From VAZQ01 sp963725185 (lineage in GTDB: Bacteria > Pseudomonadota > Alphaproteobacteria > Rhizobiales > Xanthobacteraceae), in assembly GCA_963725185.1 (NCBI GenBank), contig CAVRXO010000006.1, forward strand, positions 2,852,001 through 2,916,000: a stretch of DNA of 64,000 bases, given 5' to 3'. The translations under genes were made by a program, and so were the position numbers. The notes under the pieces were generated by a model that made no database searches, was not told the origin of the DNA, and was given only the letters and a program-made list of their open reading frames with translations. Shown here in pieces: positions 18,702-27,472 of the stretch. Each line of letters opens with the position of its first letter. Position 1 is the first letter of the stretch.

Positions 18702-19951
18702 ACGCGGGGCCGCAGCGGCTCGACGCCGAATGGTTGGCCGAGGGCGCGCTCGCGACGCTGCTGGCGCTGCTCGATTCCGACGGCGAACAGGCCCGCGTGG
18801 TCGGCGGTGCGGTGCGCAACACGCTGCTCGCGGAGCCGGTCGGCGACATCGACATCGCCACGACCGCGCGGCCCGATGAGGTTATCCGGCGGGTCGAGGG
18901 GGCCGGCTTCAAGGCGGTGCCGACCGGCATCGAGCATGGCACCGTCACGGTGGTGGCCGAAGGCCGCCCGCACGAAGTCACCACCTTGCGCGAGGACGTG
19001 GAGACCGACGGGCGTCGCGCCAAGGTCGCGTTCGGCCGTGACTGGCGGCGCGATGCCGAACGCCGCGACTTCACCATGAACGCGCTTTCGGTCGCCCGCG
19101 ACGGCACGATCCACGATTATGTCGGGGGCCTCGCCGACCTCGCCGCCAGGCGCGTGCGCTTCATCGGCGAGCCGGCAACGCGCATCGCCGAGGATTATCT
19201 GCGGATCCTGCGGTTCTTCCGCTTCCATGCCGCGTATGGCCGGGGCGGGCCGGATGCGGCGGGCCTTGCCGCCTGCATCGCGGCGCGCGATCACCTCGAC
19301 CGGTTGTCGCGCGAACGGGTGCGGATGGAGATGCTCAAGCTCCTGGTCGCTCTCCATGCCGTGCCGGTGCTGGCCGTTATGAGCGAGGCCGGCCTGCTGC
19401 TGGCGGTGCTGGGCGGAGTGCCGCTGCTCGCGAGCTTGAGCAACATCGTCAAGCTCGAATCGGCGCTCGACCTCAGGCCCGATCCGATCCGCCGGCTGGG
19501 CGCGCTGGCTTTGTTCATCGTCGACGACGCCGAGCGGCTGCGCGAGCGCCTGCGGCTGGCCAATGCGGAGCATGAGCGCTTGCACGCCATGGCGGACGGC
19601 TGGTGGCGCATCTCGACTGAGAACGCCGAGCAGGACGGGCACGCCGCGCTCTACCGGTGGGGCCGCGAGCGGTTCACCGACCGGGTCTTGCTGGCATGGA
19701 GCCGTTCGCCGGCCAGCGCCACCGACACGGCATGGCATGATCTCGCGCGGCTGCCGGAACGCTGGACGGCGCCGGATTTCCCCCTCAAGGCCGCCGACTT
19801 CGTCAGGCGCGGCCTTGCCAAGGGGCCGGCGCTCGGAGCGGCGCTGCGCGCTGCCGAGCAGGTCTGGATCGCCGCGGATTTTCCGACCGAAGCAGCGGAC
19901 ATCTCGGCGATTGCGGACGCCGCGGCGCGGCATGTGCTTGCCGGCGCATGA
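18698..19951 (+). CDS. cca: CCA tRNA nucleotidyltransferase
   Basis: 417 aa. The class II nucleotidyltransferase motif VVGGAVRNTLL followed by VGDIDIATTARP (catalytic DID) lies near residues 32-58. RRDFTMNALSV and GEPATRIAEDYLRILRFFRF follow, all diagnostic of the tRNA CCA-adding/poly(A) polymerase head and neck. It adds or repairs the 3' CCA end of tRNAs. The start overlaps the upstream stop by four bases. Confidence 0.95.
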   Translation: MNAGPQRLDAEWLAEGALATLLALLDSDGEQARVVGGAVRNTLLAEPVGDIDIATTARPDEVIRRVEGAGFKAVPTGIEHGTVTVVAEGRPHEVTTLREDVETDGRRAKVAFGRDWRRDAERRDFTMNALSVARDGTIHDYVGGLADLAARRVRFIGEPATRIAEDYLRILRFFRFHAAYGRGGPDAAGLAACIAARDHLDRLSRERVRMEMLKLLVALHAVPVLAVMSEAGLLLAVLGGVPLLASLSNIVKLESALDLRPDPIRRLGALALFIVDDAERLRERLRLANAEHERLHAMADGWWRISTENAEQDGHAALYRWGRERFTDRVLLAWSRSPASATDTAWHDLARLPERWTAPDFPLKAADFVRRGLAKGPALGAALRAAEQVWIAADFPTEAADISAIADAAARHVLAGA

Positions 19952-20020
19952 GACGGCCGTGATCCGTACTCGACTCGCATCGCGCCTGGTGCGGTGCTAA
20001 ATTGCCGGTCGAGGTAGATC

Positions 20021-20261
20021 ATGACTCCTGTTCGTCGTCCCGCTGATATTGCCCGCCGCTCGGGCGCGCTCATCGCCCAGCGCACGGGGGCGCGCGCAGA
20101 CGCGTTCCGGCGGGAAACGTTCGCGTTGCGGCGGGGCGGAGGCGCGCGAGCTGTTCCGGCGCTTCCCCAAGGCCGCCTATCAGACCGAGATCGAGACCTG
20201 GCGCGTGCTGCCCGGAGATCGCATCGAGTTCACCGTCCGCCGCTTGCCCAGCGCCGACTGA
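20021..20261 (+). CDS. Small hypothetical protein, frameshifted
   Basis: Two overlapping frames join into a plausible ~79-aa protein: MTPVRRPADIARRSGALIAQ... from 20021, then AEARELFRRFPKAAYQTEIE... ending LPSAD at 20261. The join is at the GGGG run at 20133-20136 and needs one base removed. The second half looks protein-like (basic, amphipathic) but I do not recognise a family. It could also be two unrelated open frames. Confidence 0.45.
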
Positions 20262-20273
20262 ACGAGTTCAGCT

Positions 20274-20354
20274 CTGTAGCCCGGATGGAGGCGCGTAGCG
20301 CCGCAATCCGGGACGCCGTTCCCGCATTGCGCAAGAGCTCCATGCGGGCTACAG
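20274..20354. repeat. 81-bp REP-like repeat with 10-bp inverted ends
   Basis: CTGTAGCCCG at 20274-20283 is the exact inverse of CGGGCTACAG at 20345-20354. The inner sequence (GGATGGAGGCGCGTAGCGCC, then GCAATCCGGG) is itself palindromic and of a type widespread between genes in proteobacteria. It lies between the small ORF and the 3' end of hemF. Confidence 0.65.
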
Positions 20355-20365
20355 CGGTCCCAACC

Positions 20366-21253
20366 TCACGGCCACTTCACCAGCGGCGGCAGCGACGACA
20401 GGATCGACTCGACATTGCCGCCGGTCTTGAGCCCGAAGATGGTGCCGCGGTCGTAGAGCAGGTTGAACTCGACATAACGGCCGCGCCGGATGAGCTGCTC
20501 CTCGCGATCGGCCGCGGTCCAGGGCGCGCCGAAATTGCGGCGCACTAGCTCGGGATAGATGGCGCGGAAGCCGCGGCCCACCTCCTGGGTGAAGGCGAAA
20601 TCGGCTTCCCAGTCGCCGCCGTCGAGATAGTCGTAGAAGATGCCGCCGATGCCGCGCATCTCCGCCCGGTGCTTGAGATAGAAATAGTCGTCGCACCACT
20701 GCTTGTATTTCGGGTAGGGCGCCGCATGGGCGTCGCAGGCCGCCCGCATGGCCGCGTGAAACGCAAGCGTGTCGGGATCGTCCTGATTTCGCCGCCGATC
20801 GAGCACCGGCGTGAGGTCCGCCCCGCCGCCGAACCACGCTTTTGTGGTCACCACGAAGCGGGTGTTCATATGGACCGCCGGCACATTGGGATTGTGCAGA
20901 TGGGCGATGAGCGAGATGCCCGACGCCCAGAACCGCGGATCGGCATCGGCGCCCGGAATATCCTTACGGAACTCGGGCGCGAACTCGCCGAACACGGTCG
21001 AGACGTGCACCCCGACCTTCTCGAACACGCGCCCCTTGAGGATGGACATGACGCCACCGCCGCCCGGCGCTCCGCTATGGTCGGTGCGCGCCCAGGGCGT
21101 GCGCACGAAACGACCCACCGCGTCGGTGGTGCGCGGCGCGCCCGCGGGCAATGCGTCCTCGAGCCCCTCGAACGCCGCGCAGATGTCGTCGCGCAGCTGC
21201 TCGAACCAGGCGCGGGCGCGAGTCTTGCGGGCCTCCAGCTGTCCGGCGTCCAT
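20366..21253 (-). CDS. hemF: Coproporphyrinogen III oxidase, aerobic
   Basis: 295 aa, full length. Conserved HemF blocks are seen: GGGGVMSILKGRVFEKVGVN-like near residue 65, HLHNPNVPAVHMNTRF near 120, WFGGGADLTP near 140, KYKQWCDDYFYLKHR near 183, and EFNLLYDRGTIFGLKTGGN near the end. It converts coproporphyrinogen III to protoporphyrinogen IX with O2 in heme synthesis. It sits upstream of queD on the same strand, separated by a short repeat. Confidence 0.95.
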   Translation of the reverse strand: MDAGQLEARKTRARAWFEQLRDDICAAFEGLEDALPAGAPRTTDAVGRFVRTPWARTDHSGAPGGGGVMSILKGRVFEKVGVHVSTVFGEFAPEFRKDIPGADADPRFWASGISLIAHLHNPNVPAVHMNTRFVVTTKAWFGGGADLTPVLDRRRNQDDPDTLAFHAAMRAACDAHAAPYPKYKQWCDDYFYLKHRAEMRGIGGIFYDYLDGGDWEADFAFTQEVGRGFRAIYPELVRRNFGAPWTAADREEQLIRRGRYVEFNLLYDRGTIFGLKTGGNVESILSSLPPLVKWP

Positions 21254-21270
21254 GCGGTTCTCCGAAGCAG

Positions 21271-21365
21271 GGGACAGTAATCAGTATTCAGTGATCAGAT
21301 ATCATGTGTCGGGCGTCCAGGGTGACCTGCTCCTGATTACTGACTTCTGATTACTGATCCCTGAT
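21271..21365. repeat. Patch of TGATTACTGA/TCAGTAATCA repeats
   Basis: CAGTAATCAGTATTCAGTGA (from 21275) faces CTGATTACTGACTTCTGATT and further TACTGATCCCTGAT (21332-21365). The motif occurs in both orientations and could form an imperfect hairpin. The queD stop at 21337 lies inside it, so the last about six residues of QueD are repeat-encoded. Confidence 0.6.
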
Positions 21366-21711
21366 AGCTGCAGGATTCCTGGCAGCTGTCGCGCAGCACG
21401 GTGACGCGGGTGACGTTTCCTGCCTCCTGCACGTGGTCCCAGATGAAGCGCGCCAGATGCTCCAGGGTCGGTGCCCCGAGCGCGCCGATCTTGTTGAGGT
21501 GCTTGTGATCGAGCCGGCCGCGAATGTCCTCAAGCCGCTTCTCCAGCACGCCCAGGTCCACGATCATTCCGGTGGCCGGATCGGGAATGCCGCGGATGGT
21601 GATCTCGGCCCGATAGGAATGGCCGTGGATTTCCTCGCTGACGGCGCCCAGCGTCGTGCCGGGGATCGAATGGGCGGCCTCGAACCGGAATGACTTGGTG
21701 AGTTCCCACAT
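21337..21711 (-). CDS. queD: 6-carboxy-5,6,7,8-tetrahydropterin synthase (QueD)
   Basis: 124 aa. PTPS-fold zinc ligands are visible at His14 (FEAAHS) and His29/His31 (EIHGHSY), and LDHKHLN carries the Asp-His pair. In queuosine/7-deazaguanine synthesis it makes carboxytetrahydropterin from dihydroneopterin triphosphate. The catalytic Cys of the usual CxxxHGH motif is replaced by Ser25 (SEEIHGH), which is unusual. The C-terminal SVIRSQ comes from an adjacent repeat. It overlaps the end of queE, so they form one operon. Confidence 0.88.
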   Translation of the reverse strand: MWELTKSFRFEAAHSIPGTTLGAVSEEIHGHSYRAEITIRGIPDPATGMIVDLGVLEKRLEDIRGRLDHKHLNKIGALGAPTLEHLARFIWDHVQEAGNVTRVTVLRDSCQESCSYQGSVIRSQ

Positions 21712-22343
21712 CAGCGGATTCCGATCGCCTTATGGGTTTGCAGGCTGAGCCGCCATTGCGGGTGGCGCAGGCAGTAGTCGATGGCGCGCGCCGTGTTGTC
21801 GGCGAGTTGCGGCCCATCCATGGGCTGCAGCGAGAAACGCTCGAAGTCGAGGCCGGCGAAGGCCTCGGGCGGCGCCTCGGCTTGCGGGAAGACCAGTTTC
21901 ATCTCATGCCCTGATCTGATGCGCAGCCGGGTTCCCGCCTTCGGGCTCACGCAGATCCAGTCGAGCCCCGCCGGCGGATCGATCGTCCCATTGGTCTCGA
22001 CCGCGATCGCAAAGCCGCGCTCGTGCAAGGCGGCGAGCAGCGCATCGTCGATCTGCAGGAGCGGCTCGCCGCCGGTGACGACCACATAGCGGTGCTCTTG
22101 CCCGCCGCCCCATTCGGCTTCGATCTGGTCGGCGAGAGCACGCGCGCTCGCATAGGAGCCGCCGCGCGTGCCGTCGGTGCCCAAAAAGTCGGTATCGCAG
22201 AAACGGCACCGGGCGGCGGCGCGGTCGACTTCCCGCCCGGACCACAGATTGCAGCCGGCGAACCGGCAGAACACCGCGGTCCGACCGGCCTGGGCGCCTT
22301 CGCCCTGCAGGGTCAGAAAGATTTCCTTGACTGCGTAAGCCAC
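21711..22343 (-). CDS. queE: 7-carboxy-7-deazaguanine synthase (QueE)
   Basis: 210 aa from the GTG at 22343, which has GGAGG six bases upstream; the longer open frame to 22718 overlaps trmL and is rejected. The cluster-binding cysteines follow the C-X14-C-X2-C spacing (CNLWSG... then CRFCDTDF), the long variant known from Burkholderia-type QueE rather than CX3CX2C. TGGEPLLQ near residue 88 is the SAM-binding GGEP motif. It converts carboxytetrahydropterin to 7-carboxy-7-deazaguanine. Coupled to queD. Confidence 0.92.
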   Translation of the reverse strand: MAYAVKEIFLTLQGEGAQAGRTAVFCRFAGCNLWSGREVDRAAARCRFCDTDFLGTDGTRGGSYASARALADQIEAEWGGGQEHRYVVVTGGEPLLQIDDALLAALHERGFAIAVETNGTIDPPAGLDWICVSPKAGTRLRIRSGHEMKLVFPQAEAPPEAFAGLDFERFSLQPMDGPQLADNTARAIDYCLRHPQWRLSLQTHKAIGIR

Positions 22344-22404
22344 GAGCGTCCTCCGGTTCGGTCCCGCCAGTACCCGCAATATCTGGGGAAAATCCTCGAT
22401 CTCC

Positions 22405-22893
22405 TCAAGCGGGTCCTTGTTGCGGGCCGGGGGCCGCGCGCGGGAAGCCGCCGGTTTGCCGCAGAGCTTCGCCGACCGCCATGGCGGCCGCCATCGCCAC
22501 ATTGAGGGAACGAAAGCCCGGCCGCATGGGAATGACCAGCCGCGCCTGCGCGGCCGCGTGCACCGTTTCCGGCACGCCGGCTGATTCCCGGCCGAACAGC
22601 AGCACGTCGTCGCTGCGGAACGCATGATCGAGATAGGAGGTTCCCCCGCGGGTCGTGAGCAGCACCAGGCGGACGCCGGTCTGCGCCCGCCAGGCCGCGA
22701 AGGCCTCCCAGCTCGCATGCCGCAGGATGGTCACCTGGTCGAGATAATCCATCCCGGCACGGCGGAAGGCGCGGTCGGAGACCGGGAAGCCGGCCGGCTC
22801 GATGATATGGGCGGCGAGGCCGAGACAGGCTGCCAAGCGGAGAATCGTACCGGTGTTCTGGGGAATGTCGGGCTCATAGAGCGCGATCCGCAT
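22405..22893 (-). CDS. trmL: tRNA (cytidine(34)-2'-O)-methyltransferase
   Basis: 162 aa, the standard length for TrmL of the SPOUT family. MRIALYEPDIPQNTGTILR at the N-terminus and LLFGRESAGVPE plus IPMRPGFRSLNVAMAAA toward the end are the conserved knot motifs. It methylates the wobble base of tRNA-Leu isoacceptors. It lies upstream of queE in the same direction and divergent from the bc1 operon. Confidence 0.95.
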   Translation of the reverse strand: MRIALYEPDIPQNTGTILRLAACLGLAAHIIEPAGFPVSDRAFRRAGMDYLDQVTILRHASWEAFAAWRAQTGVRLVLLTTRGGTSYLDHAFRSDDVLLFGRESAGVPETVHAAAQARLVIPMRPGFRSLNVAMAAAMAVGEALRQTGGFPRAAPGPQQGPA

Positions 22894-23208
22894 TGGCCTG
22901 ATCCGTGGTGGCCCGATCCGTTTTGGCCCGCGCTCGCATTTGGATAAGGCTGGGCAGGGCGTGTGGCTGCGATCAACGTCTGCCGCGACTTCCCATGCGC
23001 CTCCTGAGCATCGGGCGAATGGCGCACTTGCGCTCCTGCGTCAAGGGTGCCAATAGAACGCCGCTGGGTCGTGCCGCTTGGCCTCCTGTCCCCGGGACGG
23101 AAAGCGGCAGGTTCGCCCGCTACTGCCGGGTGGCGCCCTTTTCGGGCGTGGAGGGAGCCAAGGCGGTGCGCATGGGTGGGCTTGAGGGATAAGAAAGGGA
23201 TCGCAAAC

Positions 23209-23757
23209 GTGACAACGATGTCTTCGGCCGAGCCGACGCGTCGCGATTTTCTCTATATCGCGACCGGTTCCGTCGCTGCGCTGGGAACAGCGGCCGCGCT
23301 GGTGCCGCTCATTGCGCAGATGAACCCGGACGCCTCCACCATCGCGGCCGGTGCGCCGGTGGAGATCGATCTGAGCCCGATCGCCGCCGGGCAGATCGTC
23401 AAGGTGTTCTGGCGCAGCCAGCCGATCTTCATCAGCCACCGCACCCAGAAGGAGATCGACGAGGCGCGCGCCGTCGACGTCAACAGCCTGCGCGATCCGC
23501 AATCCGACGAGGCGCGCGTCAAGCCGGGCCACGACCAATGGCTGGTCGTCATCGGCATCTGCACCCATCTCGGCTGCATCCCGCTCCCGCATGAAGGCGC
23601 CTATGACGGCTGGTTCTGCCCCTGCCACGGATCGCAATACGATTCCTCGGGCCGCATCCGCCAGGGTCCCGCGCCCTTGAATCTGTACATCCCGCCCTAC
23701 CTGTTCCTTTCCGACAGCAAGATTCAAATCGGCGAAACCGAGACTGCCCACACTTAA
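23209..23757 (+). CDS. petA: Ubiquinol-cytochrome c reductase Rieske iron-sulfur subunit
   Basis: 182 aa from the GTG at 23209, preceded by an AAAGGGA site; the ATG at 23218 is an alternative. The twin-arginine-like TRRDFLYIATGS start and one membrane helix (about residues 14-36) anchor the protein. The [2Fe-2S] ligands lie in CTHLGCIPLP and CPCHGSQYD. It transfers electrons from ubiquinol to cytochrome c1 in the bc1 complex. First gene of petABC. Confidence 0.95.
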   Translation: MTTMSSAEPTRRDFLYIATGSVAALGTAAALVPLIAQMNPDASTIAAGAPVEIDLSPIAAGQIVKVFWRSQPIFISHRTQKEIDEARAVDVNSLRDPQSDEARVKPGHDQWLVVIGICTHLGCIPLPHEGAYDGWFCPCHGSQYDSSGRIRQGPAPLNLYIPPYLFLSDSKIQIGETETAHT

Positions 23758-23767
23758 GGTTGCACCC

Positions 23768-25012
23768 ATGAGCGGAACTTCGACCTATCAGCCGCAGAGC
23801 GCGTTCATGCGGTGGCTCGAGCGGCGGCTGCCGATCGGCGGACTGATCCATTCCTCCTTCATCGTCTATCCGACGCCGCGCAACCTGAACTATTGGTGGA
23901 CCTTCGGCGGCATTCTGAGCTTCATGCTGGGGCTGCAGATCGTCACCGGCGTGGTGCTGGCGATGCACTACACCCCGAATGTCGACCTGGCTTTCAACTC
24001 GATCGAAAGCATCATGCGCGACGTGCCCTTCGGCTGGCTGCTGCGTTATGTGCACAGCAACGGCGCCTCGATGTTCTTCGTCGCCGCCTACATCCACATG
24101 TTCCGCGGCATGTATTACGGCTCCTACAAGGAGCCGCGCGAGGTGCTGTGGATTCTCGGCGTGATCCTGCTCCTGCTCATGATCATGGCCGGCTTCATGG
24201 GCTACGTGCTGGTGTGGGGCCAGATGAGCTTCTGGGCGGCGACCGTCATCACCAACCTGTTCTCCGCCATCCCGGTCTTCGGCGAATCGATCGTCACCTG
24301 GCTGTGGGGCGGCTACGCGGTCGGCAATCCGACGCTCAACCGCTTCTACTCGCTGCACTACCTCCTGCCCTTCGTCATCGCCGGCGTGGTCGTGCTGCAT
24401 ATCTGGGCGCTGCACGTGGCCGGGCAGAATAATCCGGACGGCATCGAGCCGAAGTCGGAGAAGGATACGCTCGCCTTCACGCCCTATGCCACCATCAAGG
24501 ATGCGTTCATGTTGATCGTGTTCTGCATCGTGTTCGGCTGGTTCGTGTTCTACGTTCCGAACTACCTCGGTCATTCCGACAACTACATCCCGGCCAATCC
24601 GGCGGTGACGCCGTCCGAGATCGTGCCCGAATGGTACTATCTGCCGTTCTACGCGATCCTGCGGGCGATCCCCAACAAGCTCCTGGGCGTCACAGCGCTC
24701 GCGGCCTCGATTGTCATCCTCGCCTTCCTGCCTTGGCTCGATACCTCGCCGGTGCGCTCGGCGCGCTACCGGCCGCTGTACAAGCAGTTCTTCTGGGTCT
24801 TCGTCTTCGTCTGCATCGGGCTCGGCTATCTCGGATCGAACCCGCCGGAGGGCTGGTACGTGGTCTTCGCCCGCCTGTTCACCATCTATTATTTCGCTTA
24901 CTTCCTCGTCATCCTGCCGGTGCTGGGTCTGGTCGAGAAGACCAAGCCGCTGCCCAGGTCGATCTCCGAATCAATTCTGGGCGCGGCCGAGCCGACCGGG
25001 GCGAAGGCTTGA
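23768..25012 (+). CDS. petB: Cytochrome b of the bc1 complex
   Basis: 414 aa, all of cytochrome b with about eight membrane helices and both b-heme His pairs (for example GWLLRYVHSNGASMFF and LHYLLPFVIAGVVVLHIWALH). The PEWYYLPFYAILR Qo-site motif is intact. It ends at 25012, separate from cytochrome c1; in Bradyrhizobium and Rhodopseudomonas the two are one fused fbcH frame. It lies 10 bases after petA. Confidence 0.96.
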   Translation: MSGTSTYQPQSAFMRWLERRLPIGGLIHSSFIVYPTPRNLNYWWTFGGILSFMLGLQIVTGVVLAMHYTPNVDLAFNSIESIMRDVPFGWLLRYVHSNGASMFFVAAYIHMFRGMYYGSYKEPREVLWILGVILLLLMIMAGFMGYVLVWGQMSFWAATVITNLFSAIPVFGESIVTWLWGGYAVGNPTLNRFYSLHYLLPFVIAGVVVLHIWALHVAGQNNPDGIEPKSEKDTLAFTPYATIKDAFMLIVFCIVFGWFVFYVPNYLGHSDNYIPANPAVTPSEIVPEWYYLPFYAILRAIPNKLLGVTALAASIVILAFLPWLDTSPVRSARYRPLYKQFFWVFVFVCIGLGYLGSNPPEGWYVVFARLFTIYYFAYFLVILPVLGLVEKTKPLPRSISESILGAAEPTGAKA

Positions 25013-25031
25013 AGAGGCGAGGAGGAATGTC

Positions 25032-25820
25032 ATGACCCTTAAGCGCAAGCTCCTCGCCCTCATGCTCGCCGGCGCCTGCGTGGCGCTGGTCAAGCCTGCC
25101 GCCGCCCAGGAGGCCGCAGCCGCCACGCCGCCCAAGCTCAGTTGGCCGTTCGCGGGCGCCTTCGGGACCTATGATCCGGGGCAGCTCCAGCGCGGCCTCA
25201 AGATCTATCACGACGTCTGCTCGAATTGTCACAGCATGTCGCTGGTGACGTTCCGCAACCTCGCCGATCCCGGAGGCCCGGGCTATTCGCCGGCGCAGGC
25301 GGCGGCGCTCGCCGCCACCTACAAATTGACCGCGGCCGATCACTTCCCGTCCCCCAACGAGGCCGTGATCAGCGCCTTTCCGGTGAAGCCGCCCGATATG
25401 TCGGTCCTCGCCAAGGCGCGCAGCTATCCGCGCGGCTTCCCCGGCTTCGTGTTCGATCTGTTCACGCAGTATCAAGAGCAGGGCGTCGATTACATCGCGG
25501 CGGTGCTCAAGGGCTACGACAACCCGCCCGCGGGCGTCACCGTTCCGCCCGGCACGTTCTACAACAAATACTACCCCGGCCATAACATCGCGATGCCGCA
25601 GCCGCTGTTCCCGGGCCAGGTCACCTTCGACGACGGCGCGCCGCAGACCCTGGAGCAATACAGCCAGGACGTCGCCGCCTTCCTGATGTGGGCGGCCGAG
25701 CCGCATCTTGACCAGCGCAAGCGGCTCGGCTTCCAGGTGATGATCTATCTCATCGTGCTGGCGGGGCTGCTCTACCTCACCAAGAAGAAGATCTGGCGCG
25801 AGGCTGAGCTGCATCCTTAA
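25032..25820 (+). CDS. petC: Cytochrome c1 of the bc1 complex
   Basis: 262 aa from the ATG at 25032, preceded by GAGGAGGAAT. It has an N-terminal signal peptide (KRKLLALMLAGACVALVKPAAAQ), the heme-binding CSNCH near residue 63, a methionine ligand region (HNIAMPQPL), and a C-terminal anchor helix (VMIYLIVLAGLLYL). It accepts electrons from the Rieske protein and passes them to cytochrome c. Third gene of petABC. Confidence 0.95.
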   Translation: MTLKRKLLALMLAGACVALVKPAAAQEAAAATPPKLSWPFAGAFGTYDPGQLQRGLKIYHDVCSNCHSMSLVTFRNLADPGGPGYSPAQAAALAATYKLTAADHFPSPNEAVISAFPVKPPDMSVLAKARSYPRGFPGFVFDLFTQYQEQGVDYIAAVLKGYDNPPAGVTVPPGTFYNKYYPGHNIAMPQPLFPGQVTFDDGAPQTLEQYSQDVAAFLMWAAEPHLDQRKRLGFQVMIYLIVLAGLLYLTKKKIWREAELHP

Positions 25821-25897
25821 GCGAGGCGCCGGGGCGCACCGCCGGCGGCGGCTGGATCATCCGCTGGCGCGGATGACGACCGCCGAGGACGCGACGC

Positions 25898-26785
25898 ATG
25901 ACCAAGACCATCCTCGGCGTCATCGGCGGATCGGGCATCTACGATCTGCCGGGGCTCGAAGCGGTGCGCGAAGAGCGCTTCGATTGCCCCTGGGGCGAGC
26001 CCTCGGCGGCCGCTGCGCATCGGCGAGATCGCCGGACTGCCGGTGGTCTTCCTGCTCGCGCCACGACCGCGGGCACCGGCTGTCGCCTTCCGACATCAAC
26101 TATCGGGCCAATATCGACGTGCTCAAGCGCGCCGGCGTGACCGACCTGGTCTCGCTCTCCGCCTGCGGCTCGTTCAAGGAGGAGCTGCCGCCCGGCACCT
26201 TCGTGCTGGTCGACCAGTTCGTCGACCGCACCCACAGGCGCGAAAGCTCGTTCTTCGGCAAGGGCTGCGTGGCGCATGTCTCGATGGCGCATCCGGTGTC
26301 GCCGCGGCTGCGCCTTCACCTGGCGGCGGCGGCCGAGGCGGAAGGCATCACGGTCGCGCGCGGCGGCACCTATGTGTGCATGGAGGGACCGCAATTCTCG
26401 ACCCTGGCCGAGAGCCTGACCTACAAGCAGCCTGGGCTATGCGGTGATCGGCATGACCAACATGCCGGAAGCCAAGCTCGCCCGCGAGGCGGAGATTTGC
26501 TACGCGACCGTCGCCATGGTGACGGACTTCGACTGCTGGCATCCCGACCACGACGCCGTCACGGTGCAGGACATCATCAAGGTGCTCACCGCTCAATGCC
26601 GACAAGGCCAAGCGCCTGGTCGCCCGCCTGGCCAGGGATTTTCCGCGCGAGCACGAGCCCTGCCCGATCGGCTCCGACCGCGCGCTCGACAGCGCGCTGA
26701 TCACCGCGCCGGAAGCGCGCGACCCGGCGCTGCTGGCAAGAAGCTCGACGCGGTCGCCGGCCGCGTGCTCGGCAAGCGGTCGTAG
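25898..26785 (+). CDS. mtnP: S-methyl-5'-thioadenosine phosphorylase, with multiple frameshifts
   Basis: Conserved MtnP sequence continues through the whole span but hops frame. It reads MTKTILGVIGGSGIYDLPG, then RIGEIAGLPVVFL, RHDRGHRLSPSDINYRAN, SLSACGSFKEELPPGTFVLV, CMEGPQFSTLAESLTYK, GYAVIGMTNMPEAKLARE, NADKAKRLVARLARDFPRE, and finally KKLDAVAGRVLGKRS. Shifts lie near 26006, 26055, 26428, 26591 and 26736. The first four each fit one extra base; the last fits two extra or one missing. The enzyme phosphorolyses methylthioadenosine in methionine salvage. There are no in-frame stops in the joined product, so sequence error is more likely than a dead gene. Followed by apt. Confidence 0.85.
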
Positions 26786-26871
26786 GCCAACGGCGGCTGC
26801 GCCAGGCATGCTTTTTTGCCGAAAATGATCTAACGAAAATCCTACGACGCCCCGCTCATCGCGAGACTCTC

Positions 26872-27421
26872 ATGATCAGCACCGAGTTGGAATACGATCT
26901 CAAGGCCTCGATCCGCACCATTCCGGACTATCCCAAGCCCGGCATCATGTTCCGCGACATCACCACGCTGCTCGGCGATGCGCGCGCGTTCCGCCGCGCC
27001 GTCGACGAGCTGGTGCAGCCCTGGGCCGGGATGAAGATCGACAAGGTCGCCGGCATCGAGGCGCGCGGCTTCATCCTGGGCGGCGCGGTCGCCCACCAGG
27101 TCTCGGCCGGGTTCATTCCGATCCGCAAGAAGGGCAAGCTGCCGCACAAGCGGGTCAGCATCGCCTATTCGCTCGAATACGGGCTCGACGAGATGGAGAT
27201 GCACGAGGACGCGGTGACGAACGGCGACCGCGTGATCGTGATCGACGACCTGATCGCCACCGGCGGCACCGCGGAAGGCGCCGTCAAGCTGCTTGCGCCA
27301 GATGGGCGCCGTCGTGCTGGCGGCCTGCTTCATCATCGACCTGCCCGATCTCGGCGGCGCCGACAAGCTGCGCAAGCTCGACGTGCCGGTGCGCACGCTC
27401 CTGACCTTCGAGGGGCACTGA
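26872..27421 (+). CDS. apt: Adenine phosphoribosyltransferase, one frameshift
   Basis: About 182 aa after removal of one base near 27293 (CTGCTTGCGCCAG should read CTGCTGCGCCAG). The product then continues RQMGAVVLAACFIIDLPDLG and ends TLLTFEGH at 27421. The PRPP-binding motif VIVIDDLIATGGTAEG lies at about residues 121-137, and IEARGFILGG near 62. It salvages adenine to AMP and would consume the adenine released by MtnP, its upstream neighbour. Confidence 0.9.
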
Positions 27422-27472
27422 GTCGGCTGCGGGCGCCCATCTGGGCGGCGAGAGCGCGGGCAGCGTGAGACG

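Noticed and set aside
22344..22718. Longer QueE start overlapping trmL
   Set aside because: The GTG at 22343 has GGAGG at ideal spacing, and the extension is out-of-frame trmL sequence.
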